NCBI GenBank assembly: GCA_023213395.1
Contig: CM041465.1
Span: 245,341,741-245,405,740 of the forward strand
Source: Cycas panzhihuaensis
Taxonomy: Eukaryota; Cycadophyta
Reading direction: 5' to 3'
Length of the DNA stretch: 64,000 nucleotides
The notes beneath the pieces are model-generated. The model was not told the origin of the DNA. It searched no databases and was given only the letters and a program-made list of their open reading frames with translations. A program made the translations under genes and the position numbers. Of this stretch, positions 53,831 through 63,700 are shown one piece after another; position 1 is the stretch's first letter, and every line of letters begins with the position of its first letter.

Positions 53831-54492
53831 CTTTTGAATATCTCTTCTTTGGGAGATCTTTTTTAGGTCCTTCCAAGTTGATCTTTGATGGGAATGCTCT
53901 TTCAAGTTCAATGTCTTTATCGTACTTCTTGTTTCTCAATTCTTAACGTAACATAAGTGCACACAACTCCTCAAAGATCATGGTATCGATGGTCTTTTAG
54001 ATAGCTAAATTTGTTAACTAAATTATCAAAGGTTTAGGCAACTTGTTTAGAGTAAATTGAATTTTGTGCCTCTTCTTTTTTTTTTTTTCCCCACTAGCAA
54101 TCCCCAACGTGTTCTCTTGCCTCCTTGAGTTTTGTTATAAATTTGGTGACATGTTCTCCTTCCTTGGGCTTCATGTTGTAGAAATGTTCTTTAATGAGAA
54201 TAATTTTGGCAATGTTTTTTAATTTGAACATTTTTCCAAGTTTCTTCCACACATTATTTGATGTCGTGGCATTAGATATGCTAGGAAGCATGTGTTTAGG
54301 AATAGATTGGGTGATGGCTACAACTACAATTTTATCATTTTCTTTATCAACTTCTAATTCCTTAGTGTCTACTAGTATTTTCTTTTTTCCTGTTGTGATT
54401 TTCCGTCCATCTCTAGTAATTAAAATATTTCTTATCTTGGTTTTCCAGGTGCTATAGTTGTTGCCATTGAGAGAAAATAAATGGAAGGCCAT
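53831..54492 (-). pseudogene. Copia E gag
   Basis: Starts at 54492: MAFHLFSLNGNNYSTWKTKIRNIL, then NVWKKLGKMFKLKNI and EHFYNMKPKEGEHVTKFITKL, the UBN2/copia-type gag helical domain. A 132-codon open stretch ends at 54094. The remainder to the knuckle is broken by a T-rich tract and stops. Confidence 0.82.
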
Positions 54493-55268
54493 TAAGAACT
54501 GAGTTTTCTATCTGAGAACAGAATACTAAAAAAAATTGACTATGGGCATGAGTTTTATGCTTGTACTTAGAGGTCGCAAGGTCTCTTAAAAAAACTCAAT
54601 TGCAAAGAAAATTGATTCATTCCACCCCCTTTTTCTTGCAAGTGGGAAATAGGTCACATGTAAGAGGTATGTGCTTGGATTGAAGAGCAAACAAGGGGTT
54701 TGAAAAAATCAATCAAATTTGATTGATTAATTTGTGCATGTAAAAAGACTTTGAATTTTGTAAAACTTAGTGTGACTACCACAAGGGCCAAAAAGAAAAA
54801 AAACAGAGGATCGAGAAAAATATTATGATGATATACTAAGATTTAAAAAAACTTTAAAAAATGAGACGATCCCATTTGTTGACTTTTCTTGCTATGTAGT
54901 TTTCCCCCTCAGTCTGTTGATTTCCTTGCTATGTAGTTTTGGCCTCCTATCTATTGACTTCTCCTATTATGCAATTTCTTTGTTAATCTAAGGATGCTTT
55001 TGGTTTAGGTTGCCATCACGTGTCCTTCAAAATGTGCCTGTTGCAGATGGCTTGGAGATGTCTAACTTCTGGCACTTGAGATGTTTATGGATTTCTTGCA
55101 TCTTCATTATCAACTTCTTGTGCTTGAGACATTTGTGGATTTCTTGTGCTTCAACTCACATAGTCTTGGAGAAGTCTATGTACTTCACAATCTTTTCACT
55201 CTTGGTCTGAGATTGGTAAGACTTTACATATATTTAAAGGAATGCTTAATAGAACACATATATGGTTT
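54493..55268 (-). other. Copia E leader, part next to gag
   Basis: No coding match. It ends at the target duplication of copia F. The leader continues beyond F at 58175-58333. Confidence 0.5.
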
Positions 55269-55273
55269 GCCTT
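55269..55273. repeat. Copia F target-site duplication, left
   Basis: GCCTT, identical to 58170-58174. Confidence 0.85.
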
Positions 55274-55507
55274 TGTTGAAAAACAGAGCAAAGACAAAAC
55301 TTGATTTGTACAGAAGAGAGAAAGAGTGATAATATTATTGAGATTCAATCTCCTTAAATAAACATCTACAATGTGACCGTTACAAACTGAAATGTAACCG
55401 ATCGATCGCGAGGTCGCCAAGTGGCACAATCTTATATTAGAGTTACATTTGAGGGTGGTCCCAACATGACCCCCTTTCTATCTTAGATAAAACATTACAT
55501 ATCAACA
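55274..55507 (-). repeat. Copia F 3' LTR
   Basis: 234 bp with inverted ends: minus strand TGTTGATATG to TTTTTCAACA. Confidence 0.9.
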
Positions 55508-55522
55508 CCCTCTCTTAATGTT
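55508..55522 (-). other. Copia F polypurine tract
   Basis: The minus strand reads ACATTAAGAGAGGG directly before the 3' LTR. Confidence 0.75.
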
Positions 55523-55967
55523 TTATCTCTAATAATCCCATTTTGTCTCTCAAATATTTAAGCCTTTCTTTCTCGAGAGACTTTGTCAGAAGATCTGCAA
55601 CCTGTTCAGCTGAGGGATAGTACTCCAAGTCGATTTCTTTATTATGTACCTTTTCTCTTATGAAATGATGGTGAACTTCAATATGCTTTGTTCTTGCATG
55701 TAGAATTGGATTCTTGGTTAGCTTGATGGCACTCTGATTGTCGCACTTCAAGGAAGTTGCCTTTTTTTGTTGTTGATCCAAGTCGAGCAGAAGTTGTCTT
55801 AACCAGATAGCTTCACAGTTCTTGATGCAATGCTTTGTATTCCGCTCATTGAAGAGAGCAAGCGTAGTGCATTTCTTACTACACCAGGAGATTGCTGATG
55901 ATCCTAAGAAAAAATAATATCCACTGGTGGATTTCCTTTGTTCTTTGTCTCCGATCCAGAGCCACAA
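55515..55967 (-). pseudogene. Copia F RNase H
   Basis: A 150-codon open stretch with KSTSGYYFFLGSSAISW, CEAIWLRQLLLDL, LKCDNQSAIKLTKNP, ARTKHIEVHHHFIREKV and QVADLLTKSL, the full copia RNase H tail. It ends near the polypurine tract as expected. The segment FNERNTKHCIK replaces the usual SSTEAEYxAxS block, so part of the catalytic region seems altered, perhaps by a short frame slip. Confidence 0.85.
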
Positions 55968-56889
55968 GACTCGACATTTCGATTGGGTATCCTTTTAAGT
56001 ATACTAACTTGAGATCATTTGTTCCTTTAAGATATCTCAAAATTCTTTTTGCAGCCTGCCAATGTCTCAATTTTGGATTTTGCATGTATCTAGATATTAG
56101 TCCCTCTTGAATAGGATATATGTCGTGCTGGTGGCTGTCAGATAAATCAAACTTCCAATCATTTGTCTTTACAGAGTGATGTCAGCATCTTTTTCCATAT
56201 TATCTGCCATCAAGTCACAGTTTGTTTCCATGGGTGTTGCACATGGATTGCAGTTCTCCATCTGAAATCGAACAAGCAAATTTTTGATGTAGTTACTCTG
56301 GGACAAGGTTATATAATTTTGATATTGACCTACCTCCAATCCCAAGTAATAATTCAGCGAACCCAAGTCTGTCATTTCAAATTTTTGTTGAAGTTGATCC
56401 TTGGTGTCGTTAATTCCTCCTTCATCATTTCCAGTAAGAAGCATATCATCAACATAGACAACAATTATTGTTACCTTGTTGTTCTTTTTCCTTATGTAGA
56501 GACTAGAGTTGGAGTTGCATCGATTGAACTTATTTTCTTCAAGGAAATGATCTAATTTGGCATACCAAGCTTGTGGGGCTTGTTTTAGACCATACAGAGC
56601 CTTTTTTAATCTGCAGACCAGATTTTCTTGTCCTTTTTCAGTGTATCCTTCAGGTTGTTGCATGTAGACTTCTTCTTCTAATTCGCCATTTAAGAAGGCG
56701 CTTTTTACATCTAACTGAGAGATTTTCCAATTTTATGTCATGACCAAAGTTATTCTTTGTTCTTACCGTGTTCATTTTTGCTACAGGAGAAAAGGTCTCA
56801 TCAAAATCTACACCTGCTGTTTGTGTGTATCCTTTTGCGACTAATCTTGCTTTGTACTTTTTTACCTTACCATCCATTCCCTTTTTCAT
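55879..56889 (-). pseudogene. Copia F reverse transcriptase
   Basis: Spread over three open stretches in different frames. It includes [43 protein letters not shown], the active site VVYVDDMLLTGND, MTDLGSLNYYLGLE and WQAAKRILRYLKGTNDL. Catalytic YVDD is intact. Small frameshifts near 56655 and 56100-56170 break it. Confidence 0.87.
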
Positions 56890-57215
56890 TTTGTAAACCC
56901 ATTTGCGACTTCTGATGGATTTGTTGGCGGTAGTTCTACTAATTCCATGTCGATTTTTCCGATTGAGTTCATTTCATTGTCCATTGCAACTTTCCATTCT
57001 TGACGATCTTTTGCTTCTTGAAAGTTTTGAGGTTCGACTTTGCTTAGAAGAGCTTTTGACCTTTGCCCTCGTGTTTTCTGTTCTATTACATTACTTTTCC
57101 CTTCTTCAATTGTTGTAATATACCATTTTGGCAATTTTTTCTGTCTTTGTGAATCTTCCTTTTCAACGGAGTCTTCTGTCACTTGACTAGTTTCACTTGT
57201 TGATGATGGATCAGC
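56886..57215 (-). pseudogene. Copia F integrase-RT connection
   Basis: Acidic and Lys-rich region, then PKWYITTIEEGK and [21 protein letters not shown]. The last block is the conserved start of the copia RT domain. The frame differs from the integrase upstream. Confidence 0.75.
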
Positions 57216-57948
57216 TCACCCTTCTTCTGAAGTGATCTCGGATTCATTCTCTTGCTCGGCTTCTGGTGCTTCTTTTTCTGAGGTGATCTCTGATTTATTT
57301 TCTTGCTCATCTTCATGTGTTTCTTCGTGCCTGGCAGCTTCCTGTTCAATTCCTTTCTCACCTTCTACTATTCTAATTTGTGAGAATTCAATAGAATCTT
57401 CTTCATTAAAAACGACATCTCTGCTTACATAGATTTTGTTAGTTTTAAGATCTATGCATTTATAGGCTTTTGAATTTTTACTGTAGCCTATCAAAATGCA
57501 TTCTATGCTTTTTGCATCCAGTTTGGATTTTTTTTTATCAGGAATATGCACAAATGCTTGACTACCAAAAACTTTGAGAAGACTTACATCGGGTTTTTGT
57601 CCTGTCCAAGCTTCTTCTGGGGTGAAATCCTTCAAGGCTTTTGTGGGACTTCTATTTATTAGGTAACATGCCATGCTTCGCCTCGCCCAATATGATTTTG
57701 GTATTTTTGTTCCATACACCATACTTCGAGCCATTTCCATTAGAGTTCTATTCTTTCTATCGGCTACTCCATTCGACTGAGGAGTATAAGGAGTTGTAAT
57801 GTGTCTACGAATTCCTCGATCCCTGCAATAATTTAGAAACTCCTTTGATATATATTCTCCTCCTCCATCTGACCTGATGCACTTAATTTTCATTTCTGAC
57901 TCTAGTTCTGCTTCTGCTTTAAATTCTTTGAATGTTTCAAAGACTTCT
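57216..57948 (-). pseudogene. Copia F integrase, C-terminal half
   Basis: Reads CIRSDGGGEYISKEF (second catalytic Asp), TTPYTPQSNGVADRKNRTL (the catalytic Glu position, here Asp), YLINRSPTKAL and VFGSQAFVHIPDKKKSKLDAKS. A long acidic spacer with tandem SEITSEKEAPEAEQEN-like repeats follows. The N-terminal zinc finger and first catalytic Asp are lost; the text starts directly at the LTR fusion (EVFETFKEFKAEAELESE). Confidence 0.88.
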
Positions 57949-58169
57949 GAGCAAAGACAAAACTTGATTTGTACAGAAGAGAGAAAGAGTGATAATATTA
58001 TTGAGATTCAATCTCCTTAAATATACATCTACAATGTGAATGTTACAAACTGAAATGTAACCGATCAGTCTAAGGCTGCCAAGTGGCACAATCTTATATT
58101 AGAGTTACATTTGAGGGTGGTCCCAACATGACCCCCTTTCTAACTTAGATAAAACATTACATATCAACA
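57949..58169 (-). repeat. Copia F 5' LTR, truncated at its inner end
   Basis: Matches 55287-55507 almost base for base but lacks the first dozen plus-strand bases (TGTTGAAAAACA). Integrase sequence follows directly. Confidence 0.88.
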
Positions 58170-58174
58170 GCCTT
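58170..58174. repeat. Copia F target-site duplication, right
   Basis: GCCTT, identical to 55269-55273. Confidence 0.85.
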
Positions 58175-58333
58175 GACATCTATGAATTTGTTTCTCGCTT
58201 TACAAAGACTTGAGACGATACTTATAAAATGTGGTATGAGATCCACCAAGCATACTGCCCTACTTATCTTCTTGAAACCTCTAGATTTGGTCCTTTTAAG
58301 AGGATTCAACTTCAATACTTAGGTCAAGCCCAA

Positions 58334-58346
58334 GGCTCTGATACCT
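58334..58346 (-). other. Copia E primer-binding site
   Basis: The minus strand reads AGGTATCAGAGCC directly after the LTR. It matches the initiator Met tRNA complement except for the first base. Confidence 0.82.
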
Positions 58347-58558
58347 TGTTAAAACAATGACAACACCCTTGTGATTTGCTCACGAACTTGCCTTGATTAT
58401 TCAATGTATGGTATAGACATATATACAAGATTGAGACAAAGCATGTTCGACACTTATCATTCATACAACCACTTTTTATGTTAACTAGAGTACAACAGTG
58501 AAATTGCAGTACAAGAAGAACTTTCTGATTCTAGGATTGGATGAGCATTATCGTAACA
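58347..58558 (-). repeat. Copia E 5' LTR
   Basis: 212 bp, plus-strand TGTTAAAACAATG to ATTATCGTAACA. Its outer 42 bases are included in a tandem duplication. Confidence 0.82.
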
Positions 58559-58804
58559 TTTTAAAAAGGTGTGAACTAATGATTGCAACTCTTCGTACAA
58601 ACCAACGTTGGTTTCATATGTGTAAATAATGAAATACAAAGCAAATATTGGTGGGTAAAAAGAACTTTCTGATTCTAGAATAGGACGAGCATTATCGTAA
58701 CATTTTAAAAAGGTGTGAACTAATGATTGCAACTCTTCGTACAAACCAAAGTTGGTTTCATATGTGTAAATAATGAAATACAAAGTAAATATTGGTGGGT
58801 AACT
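58517..58804 (+). repeat. Tandem duplication, 144 bp unit
   Basis: Copy 1 58517-58660, copy 2 58661-58804. Both start AGAACTTTCTGATTCTAG and end AATATTGGTGGGTAA. They differ at about six positions. Each holds the outer end of the copia E LTR plus about 100 bp of flank. Confidence 0.92.
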
Positions 58805-60480
58805 ATGTAATGGAAACTAGCGTGTTATTGTTTATTGTTATCAATCTTCATCATTGTAAATAGAGTTTTGTCATATGAAAATTGAACCACCATAAATTGA
58901 ACTTCTTGTATTTCTTAGAATCAACTCTTATGTCTTTGGAAACCAAACTTTGTGTATGTAATCTAACCTTTGCGCATGTCCTCTAATCATGAATACCTAA
59001 ATCTCTTTCAAAACTTGAGATGTTTGGCTCCAACTTTAGGGTGAATTTTTATCTCCTTACATTCAGCCATAGTTGGCAATAATTGGCTTCAATGTGTACA
59101 AAATAATCTTTAATCTAAGTAATCTTTTTTAGCAAAAGGTGCATTTACCCATCATCTATCAAACAATTTGTTTAATATATTGTATCATATTATTTTAATT
59201 ATGTGCATATCCAAAATTTAGTATAATTGGTGTTAATTATATTTAATTGCAAGTAGATTATTTTGAGGACAATGGCTTTGCAAACTACATAATTTGGGCT
59301 TTGCATAAGTAGATTAGAGTTTATCTAACTAGGAATTAGGTGGTTGGTTGTTTGTGTAAGTACTTCTTAGAGGCCCTTGTAAGTTTCTACATTATATGAT
59401 ATTTCATAAAGGTTCTCCTCTCTAAAGTTCATTTGAATCTGCATCAGTCTAGGGCTTGTCCTTGATGGTATGATTCTAAATCATCCTTATAGAAAGTTTT
59501 ACTGCATGATTCTTCATGAGACGTGGTGTTTTATGTGGGGATGATCTTGTCCTAAGATAAATCTTTAGATAACACACTAGTACATGGACATGGCAAACGA
59601 TTTCAGAGGTTGCCCCATTTTTGCAGTACTTATATTCGAAATTGTAGTTTTCCTTTACCATAAAAAGCATGGATATTTTCAAAATGATTTGAAAGAGTCA
59701 ACAATGGATGTTTTATTTCACACCATTTAAAAATGAATCTGTTTATATTATTTGGGAGTGGCTTTAAAAAACAAACCATTTATAGTATCTAGTATATGTT
59801 ATACTTGGACAAGCATTTTTGTGAATGTCGCAAATTTATTTATTTATTTATAATAGGCATATAACTAAGTTGCATGGGTTCTTCTAATCATCATTTGCCA
59901 CACCTGCACTTGCTAAACTTATGTTTTGTTATTCTCTTACCTTTTTAAAGGAATTCAATTATACTGATGCATTTGTGCAACATAAATATGTAGTACAGAT
60001 TTAATGCAATGGCTTAATTTTTCTTGAGTGTTAAAGTACGCTTTAGGTGGTATTAAATTAGCACTTGAATTGATGGAGATTATGGGACTATTCCTATAGC
60101 TTGTCCATGCTTATGACATTGGGCATAATTAACAACATTTAGTGATCTACAACAAGTAAGAAGCTTTCAACAATGAGGTAGAGTTGCATAATAACCCTTC
60201 ATGTGATGTGTGTTCTCTTTTATTGTCATCCCCAATTTCATCTATATTGTGCATTAGCCAAAGCATGGATTGATGCCTTTGCTTTTAACACCCTTCTATG
60301 CATTTATTGTTTACATGCTCCTCTTGTAGCTACCATATTTTGCCTCATCACCTTTGCCTTTGCCTTTCTACTTTTCCCATCTACTTTTATTTCATCTTTA
60401 TTGCAATTTTTATTGCCTATTTTCACTTATTTTCTTGTCATCATCCATTGATACCATCCTCTATTGTTGGTGCTCAATCA
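58805..60480. other. AT-rich intronic sequence, nothing recognised
   Basis: Short ORFs only, with no motif. Lies between copia E and the gypsy C LTR. Confidence 0.5.
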
Positions 60481-60699
60481 ATTCTTGATCATTTTATCCA
60501 ATTGTCTTATCCATATTTTATAGTGGCGGTGGATGGTCTTCTTGGGAAGGAAATGACAAAACAGAGCAAATATATGCAATATATATGCCTTATATTGATC
60601 TAGGTATAAATAAACAAAATATACTGTTCCTAAACACCAGAAATATGTGATAATATTGAACAAAATTAAATATAACTTATAAAGATATTGCTTATGATA

Positions 60700-60958
60700 A
60701 TCCTCCTCTTCGAGGCAAGGTTCTCTCTACAATAATCGTAGCTCTAAGGATGAAATTATGGCACCCAACAACACTTTTGAAAGTCGCCTAGCTTCCTCTT
60801 TAAATGGGCGCTTATTTCGTCATGATGGAAGTTGGCCAGAACTGGCATGTGAAGTCAGCTAGAATGTATATATAAAATATTGTATTTAAACTTACTTTTG
60901 AGGTTAGCTTTTCTGCTTTGTTGCGGGTCGACAAGATTTAATATTTAGGGTTGCTACA
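60700..60958 (-). repeat. Gypsy C 3' LTR (inner part)
   Basis: On the minus strand the LTR begins TGTAGCAACCC at 60958, two bases after a GAAGGGAAAGA polypurine tract (60961-60971). It shares AGTTCTGGCCAACTT and TTGCCTCGAAGAGG phrases with the gypsy B LTR. The outer end was not located; it may reach about 60500. Confidence 0.65.
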
Positions 60959-60989
60959 AGTCTTTCCCTTCAAAAGCATGCTTTGCCCT

Positions 60990-61450
60990 CAAAGCATGGG
61001 TAAATTTAGATGCTATTGCATCCATGCTTTAGACTCCTAAGTTGCATCTTCTAAATCTAGGATTTTCTACTTTATAAGGAATTCTTGGACTTTTTTGGAT
61101 CGTAACTCTGTTGTCCTTATCTGTAAGATACCTTTTGTTTCAATAATCACTTTCCCCTCTTCGCCTAATTTTGGAATTGTCGTCTGGGAGGTTATTTTCT
61201 CCCCTATCTTCTTTTTTAGACAAGATACATGGAAGACATTGTGAATTTTACTTCTTGGTGGTAGAATTAATTGATATGCCACTTCTCCAATTTTCTTGCT
61301 AACTTGGTACGGTCCAAAGAATCGTGGAGCTAGCTTTTGTTTGTTTGCCTGCCTCATTGATGCTTGCTTGTAGGGTTGAAGTCTCAGGAGGACCCAGTCT
61401 CCTATTTCAAAGTTTGTTTCTAATCTTTTTACGTCCACTTGTTGCTTCAT
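60990..61450 (-). pseudogene. Gypsy C integrase end and chromodomain-like tail
   Basis: Reads FEIGDWVLLRLQPYKQAS, KLAPRFFGPYQVSKKIGEVAYQLILPP, KIHNVFHVSCLKKK and, after a TAG that probably replaces a Trp codon at 61064-61066, KILDLEDATWE. In chromodomain-bearing gypsy elements this tail guides the integrase to marked chromatin. The match with the end of element B is clear. Confidence 0.85.
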
Positions 61451-62400
61451 CCTATTCTTTGTAGTGTCTAAATTGTCTTTTGTTTGAACTGTTTGTTCTA
61501 CTTGCTCCTATTACTCACGTATGGATTGTACCTGTGATATCTTTGCCCATGTGAGTATGGATGAGGTTCATATCCATATGGTGCTTGAAACAATGTCATT
61601 TTTGTTGTCATGTGGTATGTTGTATTGTACCACTGTTCTGCTAAGTGGAGCCATTTATGCCATTGATTTTGCTAGTTTGAAAGAAATTCCTTAGGTATCC
61701 CTCCAGGCATTTGTTTATCGCTTCAGTTTGCTCGTTTATTTGTGGATGATAAACTATACTCATGTGTAGCTTTGTCTATGCTAATTTAAACAGATCTTGC
61801 CAGAAATGGCTTGTGAATTTCGAGTCTCAATCCCTAATTATGACCTTGGAAAACCCGTGTAAGCATTGTATCTCCTTCATATACACTTTTGCTATCAGAT
61901 TTGCTTTTGCCGTAGTTTGCGTGCCTCTAAAATGTGCATACTTTGTGAGTTTGTCTACTACTATGAAAATGGCATCCTTGCCTTCTGATTGGGGGAGTTC
62001 TGTGATGAAATCCATAGAAATCTCTTCCCATTTTTGATGAGGGATATGCAAAGGTTGTAATAGACTTGGGCTTTTCACGCATTCACTCTTATTACACTGA
62101 CATGTGTCGCATTTTGATACCATTTAGAGTATGTCTGCTTTCATTCCTTTCCAATTGAAGGAATTTCATATCTTTCGGTATGTTTTGTCTATCCCTTTGT
62201 GTCTTGTTGTTGGTGCTGAGTGGGCTTCTTCTAATAGAGTCTCTTTTATGTTGGACATTGTTGGAATGAATATCTTCCCTTTTCACAGAATCATACCTCC
62301 CTGCAAATCAAACTTTGATGTCTTCAGGTCCTATATATCTCCTAATCCTTTTTGTGAGAATGGGTGAGTCTTATATTCTTCGATTAGTTCTTGGGTCCAA
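61451..62400 (-). pseudogene. Gypsy C integrase core (broken)
   Basis: CDTCQCNKSE is the zinc-binding end, followed by LHIPHQKWEEISMDFITELPQSEGKDAIFIVVDKLTKYAHF with the first catalytic Asp (MDF), then HGFSKVIIRD with the second Asp. The remainder toward 61451 contains stops. A frame change separates the zinc-binding HH part (62131-62300) from the CC part. Confidence 0.8.
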
Positions 62401-62582
62401 CTAGGGGTGGCCACTATTATTGCTTTGAGGGAAATTTCTCCATTGCTCTCCTCTGGTAATCTTGATAGAGTGTCTGCTATGACATTCTTTTTTCCCCTTT
62501 TGTACTTGATACTAAAATCAAATGTTTGTAGCTTACTAACCCATTTCTACTGCTTGTCGGATAATGTTTTCTAGTTTAGGAA

Positions 62583-63257
62583 CTATTTCAAGCTATTGTG
62601 ATCTGTCTTGACCACAAATTTGTTTCCCAACAAATATTGGTGCCATTGTTGAATTGCATACATGATCACTAGCATTTCTTTATTGTATATTGATTTTAGC
62701 TTCTCTCTATTATTCAACATTTTGCTTTCATATGCTATTGGTTGCTCTTTTTGTAATAGAATCACCCCAATTCTAAATCCTAAAGCATCACATTCTAAGA
62801 TAAACGACTGGGAGAAATCCGGTATTGCTAAGATTGGTGTTTTGACCATTGTCTTTTTGAGTTCTTCCAAAGTGTCTTTTGCCAATGGGTTCCATCCAAA
62901 TGCATCTTTTTTCGTAAGATCAATCAACAGAGATGCAATGTGTGCGTATCCCTTGATGAACTTCCGAAGAAATCTTGCTGCTCCTAAGAAGCTTCTTACC
63001 CCTATTACATTTTTTGATGTCGGCCAATTGACAATGGCTCGTGTCTTCTTCGGATCTATTTTGATGTCGTCTCTTGTGATAATATGTCTTAGGTATTCTA
63101 ACTCTTCTTTCGCAATTGAACATTTCTTCTTGTTTGCGTAGAGTTGTGTTTTTTCTAAGAATGGTAGAACTGTCCTTATATGATCTAGGTGCTCCTCCCA
63201 TGTTTTGCTATATATCAAAATATCATCAAAAAAGACTAGCACAAACTTTTGCAACAA
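62583..63257 (-). pseudogene. Gypsy C RT C-terminal part and RNase H
   Basis: A 224-codon open stretch: LVFFDDILIYSKTWEEHLDH (catalytic FFDD), FLEKTQLYANKKKCSIAKEELEYL, VRSFLGAARFLRKFIKGYA (connection), then RNase H with FILECDALGFRIGVILLQ, YNKEMLVIMYAIQQWHQYL and FVVKTDHNSLK. The RNase H DA and KE core residues are present. Upstream RT blocks lie at 63258-63690 in other frames. Confidence 0.88.
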
Positions 63258-63700
63258 AGGTTTGAATATTTAGTTCATGGTGCTTTGGAACGTTGTTAAA
63301 GCATTTATTAATCCAAAAGGTATAACTTTGAACTCAAATAGTCCTTCGTGGGTATGAAAAGCAGTCTTAAAAGCATCCTCTTAATGCATATCTGATAGTA
63401 CCCAGATTGGAGGTCAATTTTTGAGAAGTATTTTGCTCCATGCATTTCATCTAATAAATCATCTATCCGAGGAATAGGATAACAATTTTTTACTATTAAT
63501 TTATTTAGTCCTCGGTAATCAACGCACATTCTATACGATCCATCTTTTTTCAAATTTACCACTACTCGTGATGCGAATGGACTTGCATTATTTGCAATGA
63601 TCCCTTGGAGTAGGAGTTCCTGAGTGATGTTTTTGATTTCTTTTCTGAAATGATATGGGTGCCTATAGGGTCAGATGTTCATTGGAGCTACTCTCGGTAC
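63258..63700 (-). pseudogene. Gypsy C RT N-terminal part
   Basis: Open stretch 63308-63562 reads VNLKKDGSYRMCVDYRGLNKLIVKNCYPIPRIDDLLDEM and FSKIDLQSGYYQI. Upstream, EIKNITQELLLQGIIANNASPFASRVV completes the RT start. A frameshift near 63370 alters the FxT..G-FE block. Confidence 0.86.

Larger units (their letters stand above)
55274..58169 (-). mobile_element. Ty1/copia element F (young, internally deleted)
   Basis: A 2.9 kb minus-strand copia element nested in the leader of copia E. It has a complete 3' LTR (55274-55507), a 5' LTR lacking its last dozen bases (57949-58169), integrase, RT and RNase H. Gag, protease, the primer-binding site and the first part of integrase are missing. A perfect 5 bp target duplication (GCCTT) flanks it. 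LTRs differ at about 4% of sites by eye, so it is younger than E, in agreement with the nesting. Confidence 0.9.
49492..58558 (-). mobile_element. Ty1/copia element E (old, interrupted)
   Basis: Minus-strand copia element: 5' LTR 58347-58558, primer-binding site, gag, protease, integrase, RT, RNase H, polypurine tract, 3' LTR 49492-49706. Integrase before RT gives the copia order. LTRs differ at roughly one site in five by eye, so it is old. It is interrupted by copia F (55274-58169), a hairpin-ended repeat (51142-51509) and an unidentified 0.5 kb segment (about 50163-50658). The flanks TTTTT and TTTTA may be its target duplication. Confidence 0.85.

Noticed and set aside
58481-58783. 100-codon ORF with a repeated YFIIYTYETN phrase
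   Set aside because: It is a translation of the 144 bp tandem duplication that includes LTR sequence.
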